A stretch of 64,000 bases of DNA from Zygaena filipendulae (taxonomy: Eukaryota > Arthropoda > Insecta > Lepidoptera > Zygaenidae), in contig CAJRBF020000003.1 in the NCBI GenBank assembly GCA_907165275.2, positions 558,001 to 622,000 on the forward strand, read 5' to 3'. This document shows, piece after piece, positions 10,383 through 20,713 of the stretch. Within the stretch, counting starts at the first letter, position 1, and each line of letters opens with the position of its first letter. The notes below the pieces were generated by a model. That model was not told the origin of the DNA and did not search any database. It worked only from the letters and a program-made list of their open reading frames with translations. Made by a program: the position numbers and the translations under genes.

Positions 10383-12504
10383 TCAACCACTTTGCGGGGG
10401 GTAAATTGTCCTGCTTTAGAATAACGACGTCATCAATGTCAGGTTCCGTCTTGCGAACTGACCATTTGTACCGTTGGTTAAGAGATACTAGATATTCACT
10501 AGACCACCTTTTCCAAAAATCGTCTACAATCTTTTGTGTTAATCTCCATCGTTGTAACCCTGCAATATTATCTTGCGAGTGGTCCTCATCAGGTACGACA
10601 ATGAGGGGTTCACCCACCAAAAAATGTCCGGGAGTCAGAGGTAGTGGATCTTCTGGATTATCACTTATCTGAGTCAGAGGGCGGGAGTTGAGGCACGCTT
10701 CCACTTGTGCTAACACCGTCGATAGCTCCTCGAACGTGAGTGTGGACTCTCCGATGACCTTCTTAAGATGTCACTTTGTCGATCGGATTCCTGCTTCCCA
10801 TAGTCCGCCAAAATTGGGCGCCTGAGGAGGGATAAAATGCCAGGTTGTCCCTTCCGCCATCAACAATTGTGACATTTCTTCTGACACTTTAGAGGTTGCC
10901 CTGTTAAACATTTCGCGCAACAATTTGTCAGCTCCCACAAAATTGGTACCATTGTCGCTGTATAAGTCCTTACAATGGCCTCTTCGCGATGTAAACCTTC
11001 TAAATGCAGCGATGAATCCTTGAGCTGTCAGATCGGAAACGGCTTCCAAATGGATGGCCTTTGTAGCCATACACACAAATAAGCATATGTAACCTTTGTA
11101 CGCCTTCGACCCTCGTCCTGGTGAAAATCTGATATTAATGTGACCTGAAAAGTCAACTCCAGCTGCCTTGAATGGCTTGCTCGGTTTCAGTCTGACCTCT
11201 GGAAGGTCACCCATTAATTGAGTGTTGGTTTGTCGTGAGTACCTTATGCACTTTCTGCAGTCCTTGTATATACTTTTTATTTGATCCCTGGCACGTATGA
11301 TCCAAAATTTGTTTCGTAAATAATTCAGCATGATTTGTGGCCCTCCATGTAGTGTTTTGCGATGGGCATCTAAAATTAATAACTTGGTAAGATGACTCTT
11401 ACTTGGGAAAATTGTAGGATGTTTGGTATCATAGTTGATACGTGCCTTGCTGAGTCGTCCTCCTACTCTCAGAAGACCCTTGTCATCTAGGAAAGGGTTC
11501 AGAGTGTGAAGTCGACTTTTCTTGTCTACAGTCCTTTCAGATTTTAACTGTGAGATCTCGTTTTTAAAATGAAGTGCTTGACACTGCTTTACACATTGTT
11601 GGAATGCTAAATCGATTTCTACCTTATCTACTAAACTTGTAAATTTTGACCTCTGATCTCTTGGTAATTTCAGATTCAAGATCCGGCGACAATATGATAC
11701 TATCCGTAACATTTTAGATAGCTCGGAGTATTTTGTCCACATGAATTGTTCGTGTGGCTCAACGATTGCGGTTAAACTCTTGATAGGTCTCTCTTCTTCG
11801 TGAGTGGTGAAGATTTGGTCTTCATTGCATGGAGCGGGGTGTGACTGATTTAACCAATGAGGGCCTGACCACCATTGCGTCTCGTTGACCAACTCGGCGA
11901 TGAGAAGACCCCTTGAAGCGACGTCTGCTGGGTTCTCGTTGCTCTTCACATGACCCCACTGACTATACTCGAGGATGGTGAGGATTTCCGATATCCTGTT
12001 GCTCACAAAAGTCGTCCAGCGAGAGGGTAGGCCTTGGAGCCACGCCAGTACTACTGTGGAGTCAGTCCACGCATACCAATCTTTCTTTGGTATGGCCATA
12101 ACTTGTGCAACTTCGAATATTAACTTTGCGGCCAGCAGTGCTGCACACAACTCTAATCGCGGGATCGTGATCTCCTTGCTGATAGGTGTGACCTTGGTTT
12201 TTGCCGTAATCAAACTCACGTGTGCTTCACCATTCTGATCAACGACCTTTATGTAAACTGCTGCTGCGTACGCTACTTTAGATGCGTCTGCAAATACGTG
12301 TAACTCTACGTGAGTCTCTTTAGTCTCGTGGAGCCATCTCGGGATTTCTATAGTTTGAACCGTGCCCAGTTCCTCTCTATATTGCAACCATTCTCTCAGC
12401 AGTCCTGGACTGATTGGTTCGTCCCAATCGAGCTCCGCTTTCCACAGTTGCTGAATATAAATTTTTGCTCTGATTATGAGTGGGGCAATCCATCCCATTG
12501 GGTC
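10383..12504 (-). pseudogene. BEL pol: RNase H and integrase
   Basis: From MGWIAPLIIRAKIYIQ at 12498 the frame runs through an RNase H region (FADASKVAYAAAVYIK, AWTDSTVVLAWL), the integrase zinc domain (HGGPQIMLNYLRNKFWI, CRKCIR) and the DDE core (KAAGVDFSGHI with its Asp, then YSDNGTNFVGADKLL). An in-frame TGA at 10771-10773 interrupts the core after GLWEAGIRSTK. The same frame continues with VLAQVEACLNSRPLT and the C-terminal domain to the LINE insertion. The upstream half of pol is beyond the solo LTR at 12505-13025. Apart from that stop the sequence looks recent. Confidence 0.87.
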
Positions 12505-13025
12505 TTTGGTGGTGGTGGTGAAGATGTTAGTAGGCGAAAGAAAGTCGGCCTGATTGGAATAAACTATTTATTTTTCTCACCACTCACACACACAGTTTGT
12601 ATTAGAAGGAGCGAAGCAAAACAGCGGTTTGTAAGCTAGGTATAGTAAGCAAAAGAAACTTAATGATTATTTAGGTACGCACTACAAAGCAAAGTCTTAA
12701 TTAAGCCAAACGTTTGGTACGCGCACTGCGAGACGAGAACAAAGGAATTCACCAGATACAGCGACGTGCGCTCCGCGTAAGAAATGAATTCTGACTGGTG
12801 CGGGGCTGCGGCGCGTGCGCCGATCGCTCCGATGCGGCGAGAGCCGTGATGTCACTCGTTTAAACAAAAGAAGTGGTCGATACGTGCGCTTATCCATTGC
12901 GCCACATAATCGACACGACCAGCTAATATTTATGTATAGTATGTTTGTATGTATGTATGAATGTTTGTATGTTTGTTTAGTTGCGAATGTGGTGTGAATG
13001 ACGTGAGTGCGTGAGTGAGGCCACA
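12505..13025 (-). mobile_element. Probable solo LTR inserted in BEL pol
   Basis: The BEL codons for LYDP and MGWIAP are split by 521 bp flanked by GGTC on both sides (12501-12504 and 13026-13029). On the minus strand the insert starts TGTGGCCTCACTC, has a TATACATAAATA box about 90 bp in, a GC-rich middle and an AAATAAATAG poly-A signal near the other end. This is the anatomy of an LTR. The exact 3' border is uncertain (CA can be found two bases inside). No internal region or second LTR is present. Confidence 0.55.
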
Positions 13026-15815
13026 GGTCGTATAACCGTGCTATGTCGGACAACACTTGTCTTTTGGTGATAGGTTCGCTTATTTCTGGCAACTGTGTTG
13101 TATACTCAAACTTGTTTGCATTTTTATTCCATCTAATGCCCAAAATCTTTACTGTGTCATCTTCTTTGATTGTTACTGACTTCTCTTTTCTTTGATTGTC
13201 TGCCTTAATATGTTGTAATAATTTGTCACTACTACTACACCATTTCTGTATCTCAAATCCTCCAGCGTTCATCAATTTGTTTATCTCCTCGTATATCTTT
13301 ATAGCATCTGCCTCAGTCTCGCATCCACTTAACATGTCATCAATGTAATAGTCCTTTCTTGTTATCTCAGCCGCTATTGGATACCTATGCTGCTCATCAT
13401 TGGCCAACTGTTGCAGTGTTTTTACGGCTAAGTACGGAGCGCAAGCGGTTCCGAAGGTGAGTCTCAATAGTTTGAAGTGTTGTATAGGCTGGTTAGGATT
13501 GTCTCTCCAATATACTCTCTGGTAGTTCGTGTCTTGGTCGTGTACAATCACTTGACGGTACATCTTTACTAGATCGGCAATCAAACAAATTCTATGGTAC
13601 CTCCACCTCATTAGAATGTGACGTAAATCTTGTTGAATTTTTGGACCTACCATGAGGTCATCGTTTAGGGATATATTGTTGGTACCTTTGCTTGATGCAT
13701 TGTACACGACTCTGACCTTCGTGGTTTCTTTATCTTCACGTACGACTGCGTGATGCGGCAAATAAATTACATTTGGCTTCATGATTTCCTTTTCATCAGT
13801 GATCTGAGTCATGTGATTAAGTTGCAGATACTCCTTCATAACCTTTCTGTACTCTTCGTATAATTTAGGATTTTTAAGTAGTCGCCTCTCCAATGCTTTG
13901 AACTTTCTTAGCGCTATTTCTGTGGAATTTCCGTTTACACATTCTGGATGGTCTTCTCTGAATGGCAGTCGCACTACATAGCGGCCATCTTGATTTCTCG
14001 TTGTAGTTGACTCATATAACTTTTCGCATTTGATTTCCTCTTTTGTTAACTTTTTCTCGATTAAATTTGGCTCAGTTTCTATCTCCCAAAATCGTTTCAG
14101 GAGTTGATCTTCATTGACTGTCAAATGCAAACTTACTGATCTCTCGTGATCTCTACTCTCACTTTGTTTGACTCGACCCGACAAGATCCATCCTAAATGG
14201 GTGTTTTGGGCGGTCGGTCCACCCACTTTGCTTTTGATAACTCCTTCCAGAAGAATGTTGCTATATATTTCAGCACCTAGCAAGACATCTATTCTGCCAG
14301 GAGTGTTGTATTCAGGGTCGGCCAACGGAATGTTTGTCTCATTTACCCATGTTGGACAATCGATCTCAGTTGTGGGCAAGATGGACGTCAGTTTGCTCAT
14401 CACGTATGCGTTCACTTGTATGAAATATGGCTTGTGTCTTGATTCAATGTTGAAGATAGTCATATTCTTAATTCGCGTTTGATTTTCACCAACACCGGTA
14501 ATAATCCCATTCACAGGCACCTTTTTGAGGCCGAGACGTTGCACAATTTCTTCGGTCACAAATGAGGCCTGTGAGCCTTGGTCTAATAGTGCTCGAATGA
14601 AATGGTTTTGACCATTTCTTGATTTAGCTTTGACGATTGCAGTAGCCAAAAGCATCTCATTAAACTGTTGCTCTCCCTTCGCAAAGTTAGAAACCAATCT
14701 GGGTTCACTAAGATGCGGGGTTGATTTTGCTTTCACAGCACTGGGGAGTTCTGTGACTGCCAGAGTCGAGCCTTGATCATCATAACTCTTCTCAACTTTT
14801 TGGGGCTCGGCTGCTGTCACAGGTCCTTGATGTCTATCTCTCTCATGATGTAAAAGTGTGTGGTGCCTTCTACCACAGCGACGACAGCACGTTGATTGAC
14901 GACACTCTTTCACTCCGTGAGTAGGTGCAAAACAATTGAAACAAAGACGCTTTGATTGGATATACGTAGTTCTCTCTTCAGGAGACATCCTTGCAAATTG
15001 TATGCATTGATATATCATGTGTCGGCCGCTGCACATTCCACAACCGCTCTTGTTATCATGTACAGTAGAATAATAGGTTCTAGGATTGGACATATTGCCT
15101 TTTACGACGTTCTGATTTGATCTCGACGCATTCTTATTACCATCTATGATTTCTAGTGTTCTAAATCTCGTTTCAAGGAATTCGACTAGTTGGTTCCAAG
15201 TTGGTAAGTCATCTGGTGAATTTTGGCTAATTTGATTTTCCCACAGCTTACGAGATTCTTGATCTAGTTTCGACGTTACTACATAAACTACCATGGCATC
15301 CCACGAGGTTGTATCAATGCCTAGATTATTAAGTGACTTGAGGCATGATGTTGTTTTGTCTAACAGTAATTTGACAGCGCTTGCAGACTCATTAGTCAGA
15401 CTTCTTTGGGCGAAAAGTCGCTTTAGGATCTCGTTGCAGTTGTATCGCTTGTTGTTGTAACGCCTGAGGAGTCGATTCCAAGCCTCGTCATAGTTGGTTT
15501 CAGTAGTCAGCAAATTTCTTAGTAGCTGCTCGGGCTCGCCAGAGAGACTACTTTTTAAATAATGCAGTTTTTGCACCGCTCCTAGGCTTGCATTTCGATG
15601 GATAAGTGATGAAAACATGTCAAAGAATGTTTGCCATTCTTCATAGCTACCCGAGAATGTTGGCAACTGAATACGTGGTAATTTTACGTCGTTTGTTGAG
15701 TTAGCTTGATTGACACGTACATGAGTTGATTAGGATTCCGCGGATCGCATTCTGAGATCTTCCTTTAATTTTGTCTTGTACTCAGTGTACGTCTCTTCGA
15801 ATTGATCGTGTACCT
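13026..15815 (-). pseudogene. BEL gag, protease and reverse transcriptase
   Basis: Gag begins upstream of the gypsy LTR. Its remaining N-terminal piece (DQFEETYTEYKTKLKED) ends at an in-frame TAA at 15730-15732, after which the same frame continues without a break to 13026. Domains in order are DUF1759 gag (LPTFSGSYEEWQTFFDMFSS), two cysteine-rich knuckles (CGMCSGRHMIYQC and CFNCFAPTHGVKECR with CCRRCGRRHHTLLH), an aspartic protease with DQGSQASFV in place of DTG, and reverse transcriptase with FGTACAPYLAVKTLQ and the catalytic YYIDDMLSG. It then meets the solo LTR at LYD. Only one stop mars 2.8 kb, so the insertion is moderately young. Confidence 0.88.
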
Positions 15816-16743
15816 TGTGCACACCTTGCACATGAGCACAGAAATACTCACGAAAATACTTACATACTTCACAGCGGTTTACCTCCATGTACCTACCATT
15901 ACCAAACCGTGTACGTAACATACCTTTACCGGGGAGTTGGATTAAGGATCAGGAAGGTTGAAGGAGCAAGAGATGAAATAACATACACAGTGGAATCACC
16001 TTATTATCGAATCACAAGAAAGAAACAGGACACGGACAACTTGTTATGTTATTCTTTATTGCCTAGCTGACTCAATTCCAACGAATTCCAGACAGAGGAA
16101 AGTGCGAGGAGCAATCTTGAAAAAGACGACCTCGCTGGAGATTCGAAGGAACAGTCAAGCGACGTCACGTTCCTGGGTCACACTCACTGAAGTAACTACG
16201 CAAGCAAGATCAGGCAGTACATCAAAATGGAAAGAGTGGCCCTGAAAAGAGCCGTTTTTAATCGCCTGGATCTTGCGACGCTGTTGTACACCATCAAGCA
16301 CCATGGAACTACTCGGTCGGAGACACCTGTATGGCACCACACGCACATCCACGATTCGCGGTCCGGCGCGAGACGCGCGGCCTTGCGCTCTCAACGATCG
16401 ATGGCGACTGGCGCTTGAGACGCGGCGGACTGAGCTCCTGCGCGCGCGCCGCCCGCGTCCTCCGCGCCGCGCACCCCGCGCATGCGCGGTGCGAGTGTGC
16501 GACGAGAGGAGACTATGAAATTCTAGGAACTAGCATCTCGCTTGAATCTGTCCGCCGTTTAATGTACGATTTCTCATTGGTTGTTTGGTTGTAAATATTT
16601 AATGCTGTGTTTTTGATTGGTTGTTAGTTTTAAGGTTTTCTGTATATATAGCGCTAAGTTTTTAACAATAAATCACTTCCAAAATTCCATTTCTACAGCA
16701 AATGTGAGTTTAATACCTACCTGCTCGTAACACCTCCGCTACA
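15816..16743 (+). repeat. 5' LTR of plus-strand gypsy (copy P)
   Basis: A 928-bp LTR from TGTGCACACC to CTCCGCTACA, matching the minus-strand LTRs at 46526-47388 and 56620-57545. It has a TATA box TGTATATATA at 16641-16650 and a poly-A signal AATAAA at 16667-16672, and an unusually GC-rich block at 16380-16510. It lies inside the BEL gag, which is cut at 15815. Confidence 0.9.
16641..16672 (+). promoter_or_regulatory. LTR TATA box and poly-A signal
   Basis: TGTATATATA at 16641-16650 and AATAAA at 16667-16672 lie about 100 and 75 bp before the LTR end. The same pair occurs in reverse in the two LTRs of the inner gypsy (for example near 46620 and 56715). Confidence 0.5.
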
Positions 16744-17008
16744 GTGGTGACCCTCCGACAATCAAGAAGAAAAAACGAATCAACAAAGGCTGAAGCTATG
16801 GCCGAGCAAGAACAGAAAAGCAAGCCACCGTATTCAGAGATCCTATCAAGATTGGAAAAACTCACATTACAAGTGGCGGAATTGCGAGCACGGCATACCA
16901 CGCGTCAAACATCTCGTCAACCATTTCGCGGACGCTACCGCTCTCACTCACGCTCATCATCATCCCGTGTGAAGCCTGGCGATCCTACGTGGTTATGCAG
17001 ATACCATC
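16744..17008 (+). pseudogene. Short gypsy gag, broken by the Polinton
   Basis: The probable primer-binding site TGGTGACCCTCCGACA follows the LTR directly. The ATG at 16798 opens a gag of only about 70 residues before the Polinton insertion: MAEQEQKSKPPYSEI, a leucine-rich coiled-coil stretch, an RS-rich basic segment and GDPTWLCRYH. The intact equivalent at 56283-56564 shows that this gag is naturally about 93 residues and lacks the capsid core normally found upstream of the C-YHH-FG-C-PC motif. The Polinton enters after the codons for RYH (target ACCATC/A). Confidence 0.75.
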
Positions 17009-17421
17009 AGTAGGTATATATTGTATGTTCTGGACCACTTCGTTCTTTCGCAATGGAGCGAGCACGAGCTCGCTCGCGAAATCACTCCGATGGTCCAGAC
17101 CATACAATATATACCAATCAAAATGATTCACTTGTCGGATCGATCATGCAAAAACAATTATCGCTCCCAAAATCATTCCAGTGGTCCAGGCCCTGGACCA
17201 CACAATCAAAAAGATCTTCATTTGTCAGATCGATCATTTGTCAGATCGATCATTTGTCAGATCGATCATTTGTCAGATCAATTACAAAAGATTTATCTGT
17301 GCAATGATAATACAGCGAAATCCATACCATGAAACGATTAGACGTCTGGTAGTTCTCATGTTTTGACTTAAAAATAAATGTAACTAACGAAATAGCACAC
17401 TATTGACTTGACACGTGCATC
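17009..17421 (+). repeat. Polinton terminal inverted repeat
   Basis: Begins AGTAGGTATATATTG. A 25-bp inverted repeat with one mismatch (17013-17037 and 17091-17115) encloses a loop rich in GAGCTCG palindromes. A near-perfect palindrome TGGTCCAGGCCCTGGACCA lies at 17182-17200, and four copies of a 16-bp unit containing TTTGTCAGATCGATCA follow at about 17220-17283. The same arrangement, with three units, occurs inverted at 1-425. Confidence 0.85.
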
Positions 17422-18108
17422 ATGAAGTTTGTTAAACAGTCACAATCGTTAAATATTGATAATGTTTTTGTCGAAGTAAAAAATACCATGTCACGTCATG
17501 GAAGTCTTCTACCTAGCACTGTACGATGCATCATTTGTGGACCGTCGAGCTGTGGGAAAACAAATTTAATGATTGGACTACTTTTGCACGAAAACGGGTT
17601 ACATTATCGAAATGTGTATGTTTATTCTAAAACATTACAACAACCAAAATATGTGTTTTTAGAAAAGGTTTTGGAACGAGTTCCAAATGTTTTATTTGAA
17701 AAGTATCGTGATAAAGATGAAGTTTTAAGTCTACAAGATGCTAAACCCTACTCCGTGATTGTATTTGACGACGTTGCATGTGAAAATCAAAATAACATAC
17801 GAGATTACTTTGCAATGGGCAGACACAAATATATTGATTGTTTTTATCTCAACCAAACATATAGTAAAATCCCTAAACAGTTAGTGAGAGATAACGCGAA
17901 TTTAATTATACTTTTTAAACAAGATGAAACCAATATGAAACATGTTTATGATGAGCACGTTAATACAGACATGACGTGGGGTCAATTTCGCGAAATGTGT
18001 TCAAAGATTTGGATCAATCCTTACAATTATTTGGTTATAAACAAGGATTGTACTAAAAATAATGGTTGCTATAGAAACAAATTAGACACTTTTGTGGTGT
18101 TCGACTAA
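17422..18108 (+). CDS. FtsK/HerA-type genome-packaging ATPase (Polinton)
   Basis: A 228-residue P-loop ATPase of the A32/FtsK-HerA type, which in Polintons and related viruses pumps the genome into preformed capsids. Walker A is GPSSCGKT (residues 40-47) and Walker B is SVIVFDDVA (about 111-119). A conserved LNQTYSKIPKQLVRDNANL segment (sensor/arginine-finger region) follows at about residues 149-167. Length is normal for the family and the frame is undamaged. The start ATG lies directly at the inner edge of the terminal repeat and matches the copy at 1-28. It is the first gene of the plus-strand block. Confidence 0.93.
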   Translation: MKFVKQSQSLNIDNVFVEVKNTMSRHGSLLPSTVRCIICGPSSCGKTNLMIGLLLHENGLHYRNVYVYSKTLQQPKYVFLEKVLERVPNVLFEKYRDKDEVLSLQDAKPYSVIVFDDVACENQNNIRDYFAMGRHKYIDCFYLNQTYSKIPKQLVRDNANLIILFKQDETNMKHVYDEHVNTDMTWGQFREMCSKIWINPYNYLVINKDCTKNNGCYRNKLDTFVVFD

Positions 18109-18203
18109 CAAAGAACATAAATAATACCTTTAAATAGAGGAACGCATGTTTTAAACTTCATTCGTTATCGGATGCTAAATCATTAACGACTCGTCCGGTT
18201 ATA

Positions 18204-19079
18204 ATGGAAAAATCATTAAAAAGACGAATTGTTGATGCTGCAGAAGCAGTTAAGAAAAAGGTGCGAAAAATGACAAATGTCGAAATTGAAAATAAACGTG
18301 CATTGGAAACCGTGTTCAAGCCGGTCACAGAACCTCTTGCTCAATTTACGAAAGCTAATGAAAAAGCAACAAAACAAAAGCTGATTGAAAAATCTGAAGG
18401 CAACACCAATCATAACACCGGTACTGTTAAAGGCACCAATGATGAGAGCAGTGATAATTATTATACAGATAATTCAGAATCTGATTTAGACACAGACCCC
18501 TCAGTTTCATCCGTTATTGATACAACTCTCGATGATAAAAATACCTCGTCATGGTCTGTGTCTTCAGAGGCGTTAGATGATGTTGTATTTGGTGTTAGAT
18601 CAGAAAAAGGAAAACTTATGTTAGGTTCATCTCCTATAACGATCGGTGATCGATTTATATCTGTAGCTGGACATAAGTACGCTACCACTCCTGGCTTAAA
18701 ACAATTGTTGCTTAAAAAAGATATCGATTTAAAATTAATTATGGATAGCGACATGAAAAATTACAAAACTATGTTAATGAACACAAACGCTCACCGTCGA
18801 GATTACGATTCAAAAAAACCCATCAAAAGTAATAAAGGACAAAAATACGTACAAATCATTAGACCTCTGTTTAATATAAAACAAACGAAAGGCGAAGGTT
18901 TACCGTCAATGAAAAAAATACGAAAAGATGTCGACTTAGTATACTGGGACGATCCTAATGAATTGGTGGAACGATTAAAACTATTGATAGCATCACGAGA
19001 AGCTGGTAACACCGGACTTGACAATGAAATCATTTCTATCATAGAAGAATTGCGTGAAAGTGGACTCATTAATGCGTAA
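18204..19079 (+). CDS. DUF8207-like Polinton protein
   Basis: 291 residues, frame intact. The N-terminus is lysine-rich and helical (KSLKRRIVDAAEAVKKKVRK). An acidic, serine-rich linker follows (about residues 75-120), then a globular part with SSPITIGDRFISVAGHKYATT and, near the end, VYWDDPNELVERLKLLIASR and a glycine-asparagine loop before IISIIEELRESGLI. I recall the YWDDPNELV.RL..L.AS signature from insect Polinton-encoded proteins annotated as DUF8207, of unknown function. It lies between the ATPase and the integrase, and no catalytic motif was seen. A virion or packaging-accessory role is only a guess from position. Confidence 0.75.
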   Translation: MEKSLKRRIVDAAEAVKKKVRKMTNVEIENKRALETVFKPVTEPLAQFTKANEKATKQKLIEKSEGNTNHNTGTVKGTNDESSDNYYTDNSESDLDTDPSVSSVIDTTLDDKNTSSWSVSSEALDDVVFGVRSEKGKLMLGSSPITIGDRFISVAGHKYATTPGLKQLLLKKDIDLKLIMDSDMKNYKTMLMNTNAHRRDYDSKKPIKSNKGQKYVQIIRPLFNIKQTKGEGLPSMKKIRKDVDLVYWDDPNELVERLKLLIASREAGNTGLDNEIISIIEELRESGLINA

Positions 19080-19159
19080 ATAAAATAAATATGTGCATTA
19101 CTAACGATTAGTTTCATTTTATATTTAGCCTCCCTAAGTAGCAGGTCCTACCTTAAAAT

Positions 19160-19750
19160 ATGAGTATAGACAAATTTGGTCATCATATTCATAAAAGAAT
19201 ACGTTTTTCAGAGTTTACATTTAATGACAAGGTGTTAATGAAATCTGAAAATGGTGATTATGATCTAAAAACAGCTAGACTAAGAGGCATCAAATTTCCT
19301 ATAGAAGCATACGATGCGGTTAATAAAGAGTATGTCGATCAATTACATGATATGATTATAAAAGAATTCAATAACCTTGTTGAAAATATGCGTTCACAAA
19401 TTATAATTGACATTACAAATACCGTTACATCTACTTTAAAAGCATACAATGCTTTGTTGAGATCTCATAATGGAGATTATGATTTACAAACAGCTAGACT
19501 GAGAGGCATCAAACATCCAGTAGAAGCAGACGATGCTGTTAACAAGGAGTATGTAGACCAACTAAACACCAAGATGTTTAAAGAATTCAATGGCCTTATT
19601 GACAGCTTACGTTCTCAAATCGATGAGTCTACTTTAAAAGCAACATCTTTAGAGTTAGTAAATCAGTTGGAAGAGAAACTGAACCAGAACGGGGTGGACA
19701 ACGAGATTAAAAGTGCATTACAAAATGACAAAACAGGAAGTAGTCAATGA
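19160..19750 (+). CDS. Putative fibre-like protein with two DAVNKEYVD repeats
   Basis: 196 residues with two copies of a 32-residue repeat, NGDYDL.TARLRGIK.P.EA.DAVNKEYVDQL (residues 31-62 and 104-135), each followed by a heptad-patterned helix, and a terminal coiled-coil region. The ARLR.I..P....DAVNK.YVD pattern is familiar from phage tail- and head-fibre proteins, where it sits at the base of trimeric coiled coils. A trimeric surface fibre or spike is therefore a reasonable inference, but it is not shown. The 3' end overlaps the integrase frame by 38 bp, which suggests translation from one transcript. Confidence 0.65.
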   Translation: MSIDKFGHHIHKRIRFSEFTFNDKVLMKSENGDYDLKTARLRGIKFPIEAYDAVNKEYVDQLHDMIIKEFNNLVENMRSQIIIDITNTVTSTLKAYNALLRSHNGDYDLQTARLRGIKHPVEADDAVNKEYVDQLNTKMFKEFNGLIDSLRSQIDESTLKATSLELVNQLEEKLNQNGVDNEIKSALQNDKTGSSQ

Positions 19751-20660
19751 AATCCACAAAGCCGCTCGAAAAAACTTTACAAGACGTCCTGTTTTTCTCA
19801 AGGGAATCGATGATTTGTGGCAAGCAGATTTGATAGATATGCAATCTCTTCGAAAATATAACAACAACAATAAATATATCCTTATAGTAATAGATTGCTT
19901 TACAAAGTATGCCTGGGCTGAACCGTTGAAATCAAAGAAAAAACTTGATGTAACTCAAGCTTTTAAACATATTTTAATCCGAAGCCAAAGAAGGCCGTAC
20001 AATTTGCAAACCGATATGGGGAACGAGTTCTACAACGATTCGTTTCAAAAGCTTATGAAGACGAATAAAATTACCCATTATTCGACGTTTTCTATAAAAA
20101 AAGCTTCAATTGTTGAACGTCTTATCAAAACTATAAAGCAAAGACTGTTCAAACACTTTAGTCTGATTGGGAGTTATAAATGGTCTGACAAAACTTTGAA
20201 TAATATTATGCAGTCTTATAATACCACAAAACATCGCACCACTGGTTTTAAGCCTGCAGAAATTAATAAAACTATAGAACCAGACGTAAAAAGAAATATT
20301 AATAAATTACACTCTTTTCCATCTGTACCACAAAAATCTAAATTTAAGGCTGGGGATTGCGTTCGTATTAGTAAATACAAAAATTGTTTTGAAAAGGGAT
20401 ATACTCCTAATTGGTCTACAGAATTATTTACTGTAAAGAAAGTAAATAATACCATTCCACAAACGTACCACATTGAAGATCAACGTAAGCAGCCTATTTT
20501 AGGAAGTTTTTATGAACAAGAACTGCAGAAGACTAATTATCCTAATGTGTATTTAATAGAAAAAGTGTTGAAAAAGAAAGGGAATAAGATATTCGTTAAA
20601 TGGTTAGGGTTACCTCCTGATGAAAACAGCTGGATTGATAAATCCGCATTGTTAAGTTAA
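19713..20660 (+). CDS. Retroviral-type DDE integrase with chromodomain (Polinton)
   Basis: 315 residues. The rve core has the catalytic triad D39 (QADLID), D101 (LQTDMGNEF) and E135 (SIVERLIKT), with E34-type spacing of 33 residues between the last two. A linker (EPDVKRNINKLHS) and an SH3-like basic region follow, and a C-terminal chromodomain-like segment (about residues 273-313) has VYLIEKVLKKKGNKIFVKWL and ENSWID. The protein inserts the linear genome into host DNA. The chromodomain may direct it to marked chromatin. The frame is intact. The Met at 19713 overlaps the previous gene, and the Met at 19725 is an alternative start. Confidence 0.93.
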   Translation: MHYKMTKQEVVNEIHKAARKNFTRRPVFLKGIDDLWQADLIDMQSLRKYNNNNKYILIVIDCFTKYAWAEPLKSKKKLDVTQAFKHILIRSQRRPYNLQTDMGNEFYNDSFQKLMKTNKITHYSTFSIKKASIVERLIKTIKQRLFKHFSLIGSYKWSDKTLNNIMQSYNTTKHRTTGFKPAEINKTIEPDVKRNINKLHSFPSVPQKSKFKAGDCVRISKYKNCFEKGYTPNWSTELFTVKKVNNTIPQTYHIEDQRKQPILGSFYEQELQKTNYPNVYLIEKVLKKKGNKIFVKWLGLPPDENSWIDKSALLS

Positions 20661-20713
20661 GAAGATATAAAACTATAAACAGTATCGTTACTTTAGTCAT
20701 TTTACTACGAGTC

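Larger units (their letters stand above)
8833..15815 (-). mobile_element. BEL retrotransposon, nearly complete, with nested insertions
   Basis: Minus-strand element running from gag (15815 side) to a 3' LTR (8833 side). Its 5' end is cut by the gypsy LTR that starts at 15816. Coding parts are 15815-13026 (gag, protease, RT), 12504-10383 (RNase H, integrase) and 9480-9353 (integrase C-terminus). They are separated by a probable solo LTR (12505-13025) and a 5'-truncated LINE (about 9483-10382). Without these it would hold one long gag-pol frame with two in-frame stops. Confidence 0.85.

Noticed and set aside
16155..16594. Frames inside the gypsy LTR, repeated at 46750-47113 and 56844-57207
   Set aside because: They occur in LTR DNA in several frames at once and contain no domain.
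17220..17283. CRISPR-like array of 16-bp repeats
   Set aside because: Repeats are directly adjacent without spacers and lie in a Polinton terminal repeat of a eukaryote.
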